Of a DNA stretch of 64,000 nucleotides, positions 11,031 to 21,152 are shown piece after piece. Positions within the stretch are counted from its first letter, which is position 1; each line of letters opens with the position of its first letter. Below the pieces are notes generated by a model. That model saw only the letters and a list, made by a program, of their open reading frames with translations. It made no database searches and was not told the DNA's origin. The stretch is from assembly GCF_030848805.1 (NCBI RefSeq), contig NW_027269970.1, forward strand, positions 372,001-436,000, in the 5' to 3' direction. The DNA comes from Temnothorax longispinosus (taxonomy: Eukaryota; Arthropoda; Insecta; Hymenoptera; Formicidae). The translations under genes and the position numbers were made by a program.

Positions 11031-12046
11031 ACCTAACAAGAGTTGTAATTCTTCTGGAGTACGTGGTCGGGGTGCGTCACGGACTGCCTCTATATGTTTG
11101 TCCGATTTGTGCACGCCTGAACTATCAACTCTGTGTCCCAGGAACTCTATAGAGGGAGAGGCGAATGTACATTTGGATTGATTAAGTCGAAGACCATGTG
11201 ACCTTATTCGTTCCAACGTAGTATCCAAAACTGATATCAGATTCTCGAAGCTATCTGCAAAAATAAATATATCATCGTAAAAATTAATTGCATTAGAAAT
11301 GCCTTGAAGAACCGTTTCCATTTTTTCTTGCCAAATTGCAGGGATATTTGCTGCACCGTAGACTGCTCGTTTGGGGCGGATCAGTCCGTGAGTCGGTGTA
11401 TTCAGTGTAAGCGCTTGTTTGAATTCCTCGTCGACTGGTATAATGCGTATATGCATCGGTGATATCCAGACCGAAAAATTTTGCATTCTTCATCCGGCTC
11501 AGTAGATGCTCAATCTTAGGAATTGGATGTTCATTGATAATCATGCGAGGATTCAGAGTTGGTTTGTAGTTCCCTGTAATGCGAAGTTTTCCATTTTTCT
11601 TCACAACGACATGTGTTGACGACGCCCATTCGGAGTGTTGCACTCTCTCGTAGAATCCTGATGCGATCTTGGCTTCGATTTCCTTCGCATAAGCGTAAGG
11701 CTAATGGTATCTTTCGTGCTCAAGTAAATACTGGTGATATTCCTGGTTTGAAATGCACCGTGGCTGGTGGTCCTTTTAATGTACCGGCAATGTCACTAAA
11801 TACGTCTTTGTAATTGGAGAGTAATTGATCTATCTGCTCTTTCTGCTTTAAGGTTAGGCATGGTGCAGTAGTAGCTAGGGCGTGTATTTCGCTTGAAAAT
11901 AATTTAACAAAGTTAATTTCTTTAGCAAATTGTGTAATCCATTCGCGTCCAAATAAGGTATCGAAATGTCCATCCACAACATAAAGATCCATCCTTTTTG
12001 TAGTTGACCCCATCGTTACGTCTACCGGAATCAAGTCCATATGCAC
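11031..12046 (-). pseudogene. pol: Gypsy protease end and reverse transcriptase (broken)
   Basis: The frame 12046-11720 covers the end of the protease and the Pol linker (DTLFGREWITQFAKEINF, then LKGPPATVHFKPG). RT follows with SEWASSTHVVVKKNGKLRI, FFGLDITDAY (first catalytic Asp), FYDDIFIFADS (the catalytic Asp pair) and TFASPSIEFLGHRV. Breaks: an in-frame TGA after SPVFT (where relatives have Arg/Lys), a frameshift near 11690, and a further frameshift just after FFGLDITDAY at about 11460. The catalytic residues are still readable. Interrupted on its left by the insertion at 8670-11030. Confidence 0.85.
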
Positions 12047-13335
12047 TTAATGTAGTGACCTGTATAACTCATGAATTGTCTGTTTGTGTCTTGCAATGTA
12101 AATCTTGGTTTGATGGCTTGTAATTTTTTGTCGCTGATAATGCTGCAAAGCGATCCGGTATCGAGTTCCATTTGTACCTTGTGACCGTCGATTGACACGT
12201 CTAGCATTTGCCTGCGTAATGAATTGACAGCGTTAACTTCGTGAACTTTACTTAGTCGGTAAATCATATCAATTTGTTCCGCTGGTTGTATTGCTGGTTG
12301 TGTTGTCGTAGTTGCCTGTTCGGATTGACGTGCTTTCTTCGATTGACATACTTTAGCGATATGACCTCTTTTTTCGCAATTATGACATTTAGCTTCACGA
12401 AATGGGCATGATTGCGCTGGGCATTTGCCTCCGCATCCTTTGCATGTTGTAAACTTATCGTTGAAGTGTCTCTCTTTTTGTACAGTATCCCGGGGACTTC
12501 GCTGGCATCTTCTATCACGCGATTGCGATCTTGGTCGTGTCGCCTTCTTGCCCTGTTTTGTTTTCTCTAGACTGTAGCCTAATTTATGTGTTTGTTCTAA
12601 TGATGCCGATAGTCCTGTCGTTTTGACTTCTTCCGCGATGTGACGTGTAGCTTCTAGTGATTGAGCAATCTCATATGCTTCAGCGAATGTACTTGGCTTC
12701 TTTGCAATAATCTCGTCGCACATTTCTCTCGATTCCAGGCCGTGTAGAAGTTGCTCGATTAGCATTCTATCTGAAAAATTATTGTATTCACAATAGGCAG
12801 CTCCTTGTTTTAAACGTAATGCGAAATTAGCAATTGTTTCTCCTTTTTGCTGTACTATGCGACGAAATTTAATACTCTCGGCATATTTATTTTTTGCACG
12901 ATCAAAATGATTGATAAGTGTAGATCGTATTTCATCGTATGTTAGATTTTCCGGTTGTCGCGGGCTAATTAGAAATTTGAGAGCATTGTTAAGTTCTGCG
13001 CCCATATGTACGCGTGCATAATTAGCGTATAAATCATTTGCGATTTTACTTAACTGAAGAGCCCAATCGAAGCGTTTGAAGTAATCCTCTACCGTCGTTC
13101 CTTCTGAAGATCTGTATTCGGCCATCGAAAATGTTGGTGCTTTCCCTCGATTCGTTGATGCTTCTACTGGATTCGTTGCATTAGTTGAGGTTATGTTGGC
13201 TGCAGATGCTTGCAACGCACTAGTCGACATGCTCGTCATTGCTTGCAGCAGTTCTTGTGGAATTTCCATTTTTTTACGAATTTCCGGCGACTTGAGACTT
13301 AACCTTGCTTTGTGTCGCGTAATCACTATTTGCAT
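12031..13335 (-). CDS. gag: Gypsy Gag and start of protease, 434 aa
   Basis: An open frame of 434 codons. The N-terminal half is a retrotransposon Gag capsid region (FKRFDWALQLSKIANDLYAN, then LRLKQGAAYCEYNNF and LIEQLLHGLESREMCDEII). Near residue 320 there is a CCHC zinc knuckle, CHNCEKRGHIAKVC. The last 80 residues enter an aspartic protease with its catalytic motif LDTGSLCSII. The frame ends at 12031, and protease sequence continues in an overlapping frame from 12046. That could be a mutation or, less likely, programmed slippage. It starts 18 bp inside the primer-binding site. Confidence 0.85.
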   Translation of the reverse strand: MQIVITRHKARLSLKSPEIRKKMEIPQELLQAMTSMSTSALQASAANITSTNATNPVEASTNRGKAPTFSMAEYRSSEGTTVEDYFKRFDWALQLSKIANDLYANYARVHMGAELNNALKFLISPRQPENLTYDEIRSTLINHFDRAKNKYAESIKFRRIVQQKGETIANFALRLKQGAAYCEYNNFSDRMLIEQLLHGLESREMCDEIIAKKPSTFAEAYEIAQSLEATRHIAEEVKTTGLSASLEQTHKLGYSLEKTKQGKKATRPRSQSRDRRCQRSPRDTVQKERHFNDKFTTCKGCGGKCPAQSCPFREAKCHNCEKRGHIAKVCQSKKARQSEQATTTTQPAIQPAEQIDMIYRLSKVHEVNAVNSLRRQMLDVSIDGHKVQMELDTGSLCSIISDKKLQAIKPRFTLQDTNRQFMSYTGHYIKCIWT

Positions 13336-13352
13336 GGATATGGAATTCTTAT

Positions 13353-13365
13353 GCTTCTGACACCA
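13353..13365 (-). promoter_or_regulatory. Gypsy primer-binding site
   Basis: The minus strand reads TGGTGTCAGAAGC immediately inside the right LTR. It starts TGG, as expected for pairing to a tRNA 3' end. From memory this TGGTGTCAGAAG start is common in Mag-like Gypsy elements; the tRNA was not identified. Confidence 0.7.
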
Positions 13366-13366
13366 C

Positions 13367-13612
13367 TTTTACGTCTTGCGATTAACGTTTCGTCGGTAGG
13401 GTTACTGTCGTCTGTGTTTAACATAGAGACAGAATGGATTGCTCGTATAGGATAACGTACTTTTATTACAATATCGGGAGATACAGAGCTCGTAACCGCC
13501 AGACAGAGTATGTACATCCACGAACCGGCGACTTAAAAACTAACTGAGAACGGACTCTCGCGCTATACTCGTTCTTAATTGGCCGATCGCGCGCATGTGC
13601 TCATACATAACA
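13367..13612 (-). repeat. Right (5') Gypsy LTR
   Basis: 246 bp, matching the interrupted left LTR. On the minus strand it starts TGTTATG and holds AATAAAAG (near 13470) as a possible polyadenylation signal. Its inner end (…GTAAAAG) does not finish CA, so the boundary is uncertain by a few bases. Confidence 0.85.
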
Positions 13613-13617
13613 ACCAC

Positions 13618-14124
13618 AAAACGCAAAATTGTGCTCGTTACATTTTGAGGAAAGTGCCTTTGACAGAAGAGCTGATTACTATATCAAAATCCGGCCTGGT
13701 GCTATCCCATTTGTATGTTAAATATAGAGTTAACTTAAATAATAAATATAATATTAAATATGTGATAGTTAAAAAAGAATATATTTTTTTTACAGGAAAA
13801 CGCAAGTGTGTGTAATGTAAAACCTTCTCGGAAAAAACTAAAGATACATCACACAAATGAAGAAGCTATTATTGATCCCAAGACAACTAAAGAAATATTT
13901 GACAGTGCCATTCCATTTGTATGTCAAATATAAAGAGTTAACTTAAATCATAAATATAATATTTAATATGTGATAGTTAAGAAAAAATATATTTTTTACA
14001 GGGAAACGCAAGTGTGAGTAATGTAGAACCTCCTCGGAAAAAACTGAAGGTACATCATACAATAGAAGAAGCCATTATTGATCCCAAGACTAAAGAAATA
14101 TTTGACACATACACACAGAACAAG
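13618..14124 (+). pseudogene. P-element transposase: rest of THAP domain and a duplicated small exon
   Basis: 13618-13712 continues the THAP domain (KLCSLHFEESAFDRRADYYI, then RPGAIPF) with the conserved CxxHF and a splice donor gtatgt. Two copies of a short exon follow (13796 on; 14002-14124), each with its own upstream intron tail, in a tandem duplication of about 208 bp. The second copy reads PPRKKLKVHHTIEEAIIDP. The first copy carries changes that break the frame. The lysine-rich PPRKKLK could act as a nuclear signal (inference). Confidence 0.7.
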
Positions 14125-14437
14125 GTATATTTATAAGATTTATTAATGAAAATATAGATTTTTATAAACTTGATAGCAATAGCAGAGAATAATCTGAATA
14201 ATGATTATTTGTAGAAACTGTACACACGCGGTCATTAATACAAGATAAATCTTGTACAATAGATCGATTGCCATTCTGATATTTTTGCAACAGCAACGAC
14301 AGAAAATACTGTTATTAGTACATCTTGCACTTATCAAGGTAATTATTCTCTCTTGTTAAGATAATTAGTCTATTTTCTTGAAACAAATAATTGCAAATAT
14401 TAAATTCCATTAAATTATTGTCTATTTTTATATATAG

Positions 14438-15513
14438 GGATTGATGTAGTTCCCCAAATAAATACACCACCCGAAGTAAAACATCAGGGAACGGCTGTTT
14501 CGCCACATTTATCGGAAGATACGCCGAGAAAACAAATATTGAGAGCCGCACTGACCAACACAAGAAAAGATTTGAACAAGAAAATAAAATCTCTGCAACC
14601 AAAATACCGAAGGTCCATGAAGCGCATTGCAAATTTAAAAAACGTCTTGGCAGCTTTGAAGAAGAAACGTCTTCTTGATCCACACCAGCTGGACATTTTA
14701 AATGACCTAGGTACATTTAATAAGCAATTGTTAATGCGTCAAGATAATAAGATTCATAAAACACGAATGCGTAAACAATATGAACCCGAGTTAAGATCGT
14801 TTGCTTTAACTTTACATTTTTACTCGCCACAAGCGTACGCATTTGTCAGAAAAAAATTTAATACATGTTTGCCTCATCCTAAGACAATTTATGAGTGGTA
14901 TAAATCGATTAACGATGAGCTGGGTTTTAATGAGGAAGCATTACAGTCGATCAAACAACGTGCCGAGCTAGTCAATTATTCTCTTTTCGGCGTTCTTATA
15001 TTCGACGAAATGGTCATAAGACGACATGTCGAATATGACGGTAAAAATTTCACAAAACTTCATGAAATCCAAATAAACAAAAGGTTACACTTAGCTAATA
15101 AGTTAAGAACACAACATGTAAATTATCACAAACAAAAAATAAAATTAAAACTTGCGGCGCAAGTATTTAGTGCCTCATCCGTAGCTGATGCAATAGACTT
15201 TTGTAAAAATGAATTAAAGTATACCGACTTCGCAGATTCGGCAGCAACAACACGATTCATACGATTAAGAAATGACATTTTTGATATCTTAAATTCGAGG
15301 AATATGAAACAAAGAGGATTTAAACAACCGTTGCATGAAAATAATAGCTCTATTATTATTAACAAATTAAACGAAGGTTATAATTATCTTTCGCAATTGC
15401 GAACAACGAAAAATGGTTTATTGTTATGTCAGTCAAAAAAGAAAATGTGGAGTTATTGGTTTTATGATGTGTATAAAAAGTCTACTAGTAATTTACAACA
15501 ATTTAGTTGTTAT
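14438..15513 (+). pseudogene. P-element transposase catalytic exon, internally deleted
   Basis: After the acceptor at 14437 comes a coiled-coil stretch (about 14540-14700), then the RNase H-like catalytic region: LRSFALTLHFYSPQAYAFVR, LPHPKTIYEWYKS, and LIFDEMVIRRHVEYDGKNF with its first catalytic Asp. The sequence then jumps straight to LHEIQINKRLHLANKL and SRNMKQRGFKQPL. In relatives these lie after the GTP-binding insertion, so I estimate 150-200 residues including further catalytic residues are missing. The exon is cut at 15513 by the 11.7-kb transposon and resumes at 27240. The frame beyond 15513 (to 15597) is transposon end, not P coding. Confidence 0.85.
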
Positions 15514-15597
15514 CCCTTGGGAAAATATACTTTAAATAACTTTAAAGTTCTTAAAAGTAATCTTAAAAATTCAAGAGTTTACTTAATAAATTTTTAG

Positions 15598-16924
15598 GTA
15601 AATTAAAGTGTGTACAAGGTTAATCTAAAGTAATCTAAGAAATTTCAAAGTATTTCAAAACTGACTGTAAAATAATTTTAGAAAACTAAAGGTTTTAAAA
15701 ACTGACTTTAAAATAGTATTCTGGTACTCTAAAGGAGTGGAAAAGTAACTTCAAAGTAATTTTAATAAATCTTAGGTAATCATAAGAAAACATTGAACTT
15801 TAAAGTTTTTTTATGAATCTTGATCTTAACTTAAAAGTTACATAGAAGCAAACTTTTAAGAAGATTTATCTCATGTGGTTAAATCTTCATGGTTTAAAGT
15901 TATAAAGTTAAAGTTATAAGTATTTTAAAGTTATAAGGTTTACAGTTATAGAGGATAACTTTTAAGTTATTTTCTTTATTATTATTTCTATATTGCATCT
16001 GGAATTTTTAAAGTGTTTTTAAGTTTTAAAATAAGATATAAATATTTATCTTCTTTTATATGTCTGTCCTTATTAGGAAAAGATAATTTATAAGATTTTC
16101 TTTAGTTTTTATAGTTTGCTTCTATTAAAACGAGTATAAAGGATAAAGGATTCGTATAAAGAATTCCAAGTAAAAAACAAAATTGTATTAAATTATCGTC
16201 AAGTTTGAATATATTAAGTAGCATGTTTTACAATAATTGCAGTATTTTAACAAATAGAGCCGCAAAACAATTACTTAAAAGTATTAAAACATATATAACA
16301 ACTTTTGTTATGAATTTTTTAATTTACTAATTTACGCTTTGCGCGCGCTATTTAGCTTTAACATTATGCTATTACTATTACACTATTAACTCCTTGAACA
16401 CACAACTGTCAAAATATACAATGACAGCTGCAAATGAAGTAAGCGCAGCAAGAGAACCAATCGGCATCGCGGAAAAGCGAAAACAATAAACTTTACATCT
16501 CTTTTTTAGAAGAAGACATGTCAAAGCGCATATATAGTTATATGTAATTATATCACTTTTATAACTAGTGAACAAAATTATCAAAGTTATTGCAAATTAT
16601 AATTATTAAAATTAAATTATTTCTATTCTCTTTTTCTATCATAATAAATGAAAATAAAAAAGTCAAAAGTAAATCTAAATAAGTTGTAATATATTATATA
16701 ATAGAAATCAGGAATCATATTACATTATTTTTTTTATTATTATTTTTTTACATTATTTTTATCATATTACATTTTTTTTACATTACATTACATTTTACAT
16801 TATATGCATTGCAGGTCATAATATATTACATAGAATACAGTAATTTTAAATTATATATAGAATTAAGAACATTTCAATTTGTTGTAATTTTTTCTTATCA
16901 ACTCTATTTACGATATTCTCCTTA
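15598..16924. repeat. Left subterminal region of the 11.7-kb transposon
   Basis: Very AT-rich, without genes. Between 15598 and 15980 words such as ttaaagt, tttaaagtt and aaagttataag recur in both orientations. The same word family occupies the right subterminal region (26886-27239), also in both orientations. Such arrays are typical transposase-binding zones of CACTA-type elements; that role is inferred. Confidence 0.6.
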
Positions 16925-19900
16925 TTAGTCCCTCTCCAATGAATTAACTAATGGAATAATATGTATTTGAGCATCATTATACGAAATACAGACACATTTT
17001 GATATTATGCTCTGAGGCATGTGACATATTATTCGTCCACTTCTACGACATACATAAACAATGCTATTAGACGATATGTCTAGCTCTCTATCATGATAAG
17101 AATCCTCATCACTTACTTCGAGTAGTTCTCCTAATACAACACAATTCTTTCTTTCTGTGTCAATATAATCAACAGTTAGTATACGTGCAATATCTAGAAA
17201 GATATTGTCATTTATTTTGGCAATGCTGTTATTTCTTACAGTGAGAGCTCCATAGGCATTTGCATGGAAAACAGTGTCTTTAAAGATAAGTCGTTTGAAG
17301 GACTGTGCAATGGATTTCACATTTGTTTGAAGAAATTCCTGAATTGTGATTTTTTCCACTAAGGACAGATAATAGTTTTCAGGTGCTCCAAACAGTCTTA
17401 AATTATTGGAGAAGAGATTGCTATTATGACTGGAATAGTATTTCCATAACATAGATTCATATAATTCTTTTCCTGGTTGAGAACAATCATTACGAGAAAA
17501 AATTTGTGAACTCAAATGAGAAACATAACGTAATCGCAAGAAAGAGCGACATATCTGCCGAGGAACACTGCGTGTTCCCTTTATAAGTTTTGTCAGAACT
17601 CCATTAAAATGCTCAAAAGGAAACGTAGAGGAAGCCCAAAGCCCTCCAAAATCCTCTACTGCCTTTGGCATGTGAAGCAACAAATGAGTATTAAAAGTAT
17701 ATAATGAATAAGAACCTGGATAAACAACTGCAATATTATCAACAAATTTGATTAGAGCAGCTCGACCTTTTTTAAATTCATTATCATCCAATCTTTCCTT
17801 AAGAAAAATTGTCATACTGTACACGAAAAGAAACCAATGCTTCAAATATTTCAACGGTAAAAGTTCTTTCAAGTACACTAAGGAATAATACAAGAGAAAA
17901 CTATGTAACTCTGACGCTTTCCATACATTAAGCTCATCAATTTTCCTTGGAATTCTGGTTATTTCCACTGGTGGCTTTATTGATTGAATTCTGTCATTCA
18001 AAAATTTTTTCTTCTTACTGTTCAAATAATAATCCTTATCTTTGTTTTCATAACTAGTCCAATGTTTAAGGAAAGTCGTTACTACTCCTTCAAGGGAGGC
18101 ATGCATATAATCCGGTACAAAGGACCAAATAATGTTAAATATAGGCAATAATAATAAAAAACTTCCTCCTTTAACACCCTGAATGTCAGTTTTATTTTGA
18201 CGATGTGTGTCATTATAATGCTCAAGTCGTTCTAGAGCTCTTAAATGCTGCTCTTGGGACCTTGGTTCCCCTAGGCCTCCAATATACACCCTAGCACTAC
18301 CTCTTCCTTTTTCTATTCGTGTACCACGACGATGCAAACAAAAGGAACATCCATACTTTCCATTAAATTGTTTAATTCCTTGGAGTTTTGGTCGAGCTAC
18401 AGAGTCTACCGATGACAGTAATGTATGAACTTTGATATTTACAGGATATTCTCTTCCAGCAACATTACAAACAATGCCCTCTGTGTGTAAACTTTCCAAC
18501 TCATCCACAAATGGTTTCATAAATGTATTTATTATTGGACTGTTTTTTCCATAATATAATCCACAGAGAAGCATATTATCCTTTCGAGCTTTGAAAGGCA
18601 ATTCATTGATGCAAGCTTGAATAGGCCATACACTTACGTTAGAGGATTTAAATGGCCTTACGCCATCTGTGTTCCACTGTAATGTTACATCGTCATCATC
18701 AATAACACCTCTGTTTCTAAGGTGTTTGTAAACTGTCCCATTAATTACATCATTTTCATGACATTCTTTCCGTAATTGATTTACAAGTTCATTATTACTC
18801 ATAATTTGCTGTATCTGATCACTAATAGATAACTGAACGAAGAAATTACCATCATCTTTTAGAATCTTCGTAGAACAATAATGACCACATGAGCACTCAA
18901 TTCCTTCATCAATATCCGGAGGCAGTAAATTTGAACATTTAGAACAAACATGCCTTATTTTCATAGAGGGAGGAGTAGGAAATTTTTTTAAAAATAAGTA
19001 TTTTGAACCCAGTAAAGGTACAGGCATGTGAGAGTCGATTAGTCGTAGGAGATGTTCGATACCTTTGTCTTCCAAACCCCATCTAATAATAAAACTCATA
19101 ATTAAAATATCACTTTCCTCTGCAGATATTTGAGCTCCATTATACAAGAGTTTTCTATCTTCTCTCTGTAATGAATACACACACACAAAGAATAAACTCG
19201 CATATATCATAATAGCAATAAATATTATTTATAAAAAAATAACTTCAATATTTTTACCATTCTATAATGATCATGCTCTTGTTGAACCTCATAATTTTCT
19301 TCAATATAGTCTTGCTGAGGTTGATTATTTATATTTTCATAGAAGACATCAAATTCATTACAAAATTCATCTCTTTCGTTTCCCAATGTGCTATTAAAAC
19401 TTATACTTTCATTGTCAGAATTGCTGGATATGTTACTTGAAGATGAAGAGTTCTATAACAAATACAATGCAAATAATAGTATAATAAATATATTGTCAAA
19501 AAGAAAAAATTAATTTTATTTGGAAGCTGAATTGCACTAAATCATGAATATCTTCATAAGACTGCACCATTTTGCATCGCCAGCATGCATGTATGAATTA
19601 CAAACACAGAACTTTTAAAAAATTTTTCTGTTTAAATTTCAAACAAATTAAAGGTTGAAAAAAGGCTCACACACGTTACCTGCATTTCAATTAATGAGCT
19701 TGATGCAGATATTGAAATATTATTATTCAAACTTTCTGTCGAGTTAACATTCTGATGACTTGAACTGCAGCACCTGTCATTCTCCATGTCATTGTTATTA
19801 GCATTAGGATCCTGAAAATGTAAAATTCAAGATTTCAAAAAACATATACAGTTTTGTGCTGAAAAACTTCTATTCATTATAATCACAAATAATAATTAAT

Positions 19901-20135
19901 AACAATTAATTCTTTTATCAATTAATATATATATTTCTGAAATTTGTATATGCGTATAAACAAATTTATGATTTACCCCATTGATGCTTTCTAGTAGAAA
20001 GTTTCTACTTACATCATGATTGTAAATATCTCCTTGTTGTGTCTGTCTTAACCATACTGTTGACCTAGGAACTGGGATATTAGTAGGATCACGCAAATAT
20101 CTTTTATATGCCCCTATTCGTTTTGGACGAGGCAT
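16925..20135 (-). CDS. Tnp2/CMC-like transposase, four exons
   Basis: Exons by splice signals: 20015-20135 (start MPRPKRIGAYKRYLRD), 19680-19813, 19258-19452, and about 19168-16925; roughly 900 residues. The small exons encode acidic, Ser/Asn-rich linkers. The large exon has a Cys/His-rich ribbon (CSKCSNLLP...CSCGHYCS). The Tnp2 landmarks follow: VTLQWNTDGVRPFKSS (likely catalytic Asp), PDYMHASLEGVVTTFLKHW and FPFEHFNGVLTKLIKGTR. In the ORF the large exon appears to start at 19210 with a Met, but the acceptor at about 19168 and the upstream exons argue for splicing. No stop or frameshift is seen, so it may be functional. It should cut and join the element's ends in the nucleus. Confidence 0.8.
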
Positions 20136-21152
20136 TTTTAAAAAATGGAAATAATTGCAGTCTTGTCTTGTTAATAAATTCAGAGAATGTGTACGATAAC
20201 CTACAAAATTATTAGTCTTTCAGATTATCCATTCACAACACAATCAGGCAATTAACGGCATTCTGTTTTACTTAAATAACAGTTAACATTAATTACTCAC
20301 ATAAGAATTTGTAACAATTAAAAATTTATTTTAGAACTTTTGCCGTTTAATTGCTCTTTTTTTATTTTATAAATAAATCTATTATTAATCAATATAAATT
20401 TACTCCTTACTATAATTCTAACTTGTGCGTTTTTGTAAACAAGCCCATATTTTGTGGCAATAATGGCTGCGTTCAGCAGAACATCTGATTTGTTGGTTCT
20501 AAAATCAAGAGCCAATCACGTTCGATTGCTACTGATTGTGAGCGCATTCTTCTCTATATACGCCCAATGGTTTCAGCGAAATTGGTTCTCCCCGCGCATG
20601 CGTGGAAAAAACCGCGGTCGAACGGGTCGAAAGATAGATGATTGTTTCAGGAAAATTGATAGTGCGTGAGAGTGTATCCTGAACGTCTCCATTGTTTTAA
20701 CGTGCTTCCATACAGTACGTGTTCAGTTAAGTTTTCTCCAAGTGTACTTTGCATGCATACATTGCAGGGTAAGTACAGATATATATATATGTATATATAC
20801 ACATATATGTATATGGGCCGGTATCACAGTCTCCGATTAACGTGATCCTCCGATTAAACTCACTCTGCATCTCTTTCTAATTGTCCCCCTAGAAAGAGAC
20901 GAAGAGTGAGTTTAATTGGAGGATTACGTTAATCGGAGACTGTGATACCGCGATACCAGCCCTATATATATGTATATATATTTATGTATGTACGTATATA
21001 TATATATATATACAGATACATTATATGTTGTTTTCATAGCTCTAATAAGTAAACTTTTTCTCTTCTATATATATTCCTTCGAAGAGCTAAAAGGTTATAA
21101 ACAGTGATTCCGTATAGACTGTATAAAGTTTGCTGCTGTGCGATCATCCTAA
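20136..21152. promoter_or_regulatory. Shared intergenic promoter region of the divergent transposon genes
   Basis: 1 kb between the transposase start and the BEN-gene start, transcribed outward in both directions. A CpG-richer patch lies near 20575-20640, and a possible untranslated leader with a splice donor (cagggtaag) near 20766. Most of the rest is AT-rich, with a hairpin element at 20815-20962. Confidence 0.45.
20815..20962. mobile_element. Hairpin MITE, near-perfect inverted repeat
   Basis: About 65-bp arms (gggccggtatcacagtctcc at the left, its complement at the right) meet around a loop attgtcccccta. Within the arms, blocks such as gtgagtttaatyggaggatt pair over their length. The flanks are simple TA/GTATAT repeats. 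No coding capacity. Confidence 0.7.

Larger units (their letters stand above)
4163..13612 (-). mobile_element. Gypsy (Mag-like) LTR retrotransposon, degraded, with nested insertions
   Basis: Order on the minus strand: LTR (13367-13612), primer-binding site, Gag with zinc knuckle, protease, RT, RNase H, integrase, LTR (4163-4260 plus 6462-6611, split). The flanks carry ACCAC (4158-4162 and 13613-13617). One base is ambiguous, because the same letters also precede the LTR next to the primer-binding site. Both LTRs are about 247 bp once the insert in the left one is removed. Several frameshifts and CGA-to-TGA-type stops show it is inactive. Gag and integrase look most like the Mag/K02A2.6-like branch. 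Confidence 0.9.

Noticed and set aside
15514..15597. P-transposase C-terminus as annotated by the open frame to 15597
   Set aside because: From 15514 the sequence is the terminal repeat of the 11.7-kb transposon; the real P continuation is at 27240.
16925..19210. Transposase starting at the Met at 19210
   Set aside because: A good acceptor lies about 40 bp downstream, and three upstream exons with matching splice sites and a family-like start (MPRPKRIG) exist; the codons before the acceptor look intronic.
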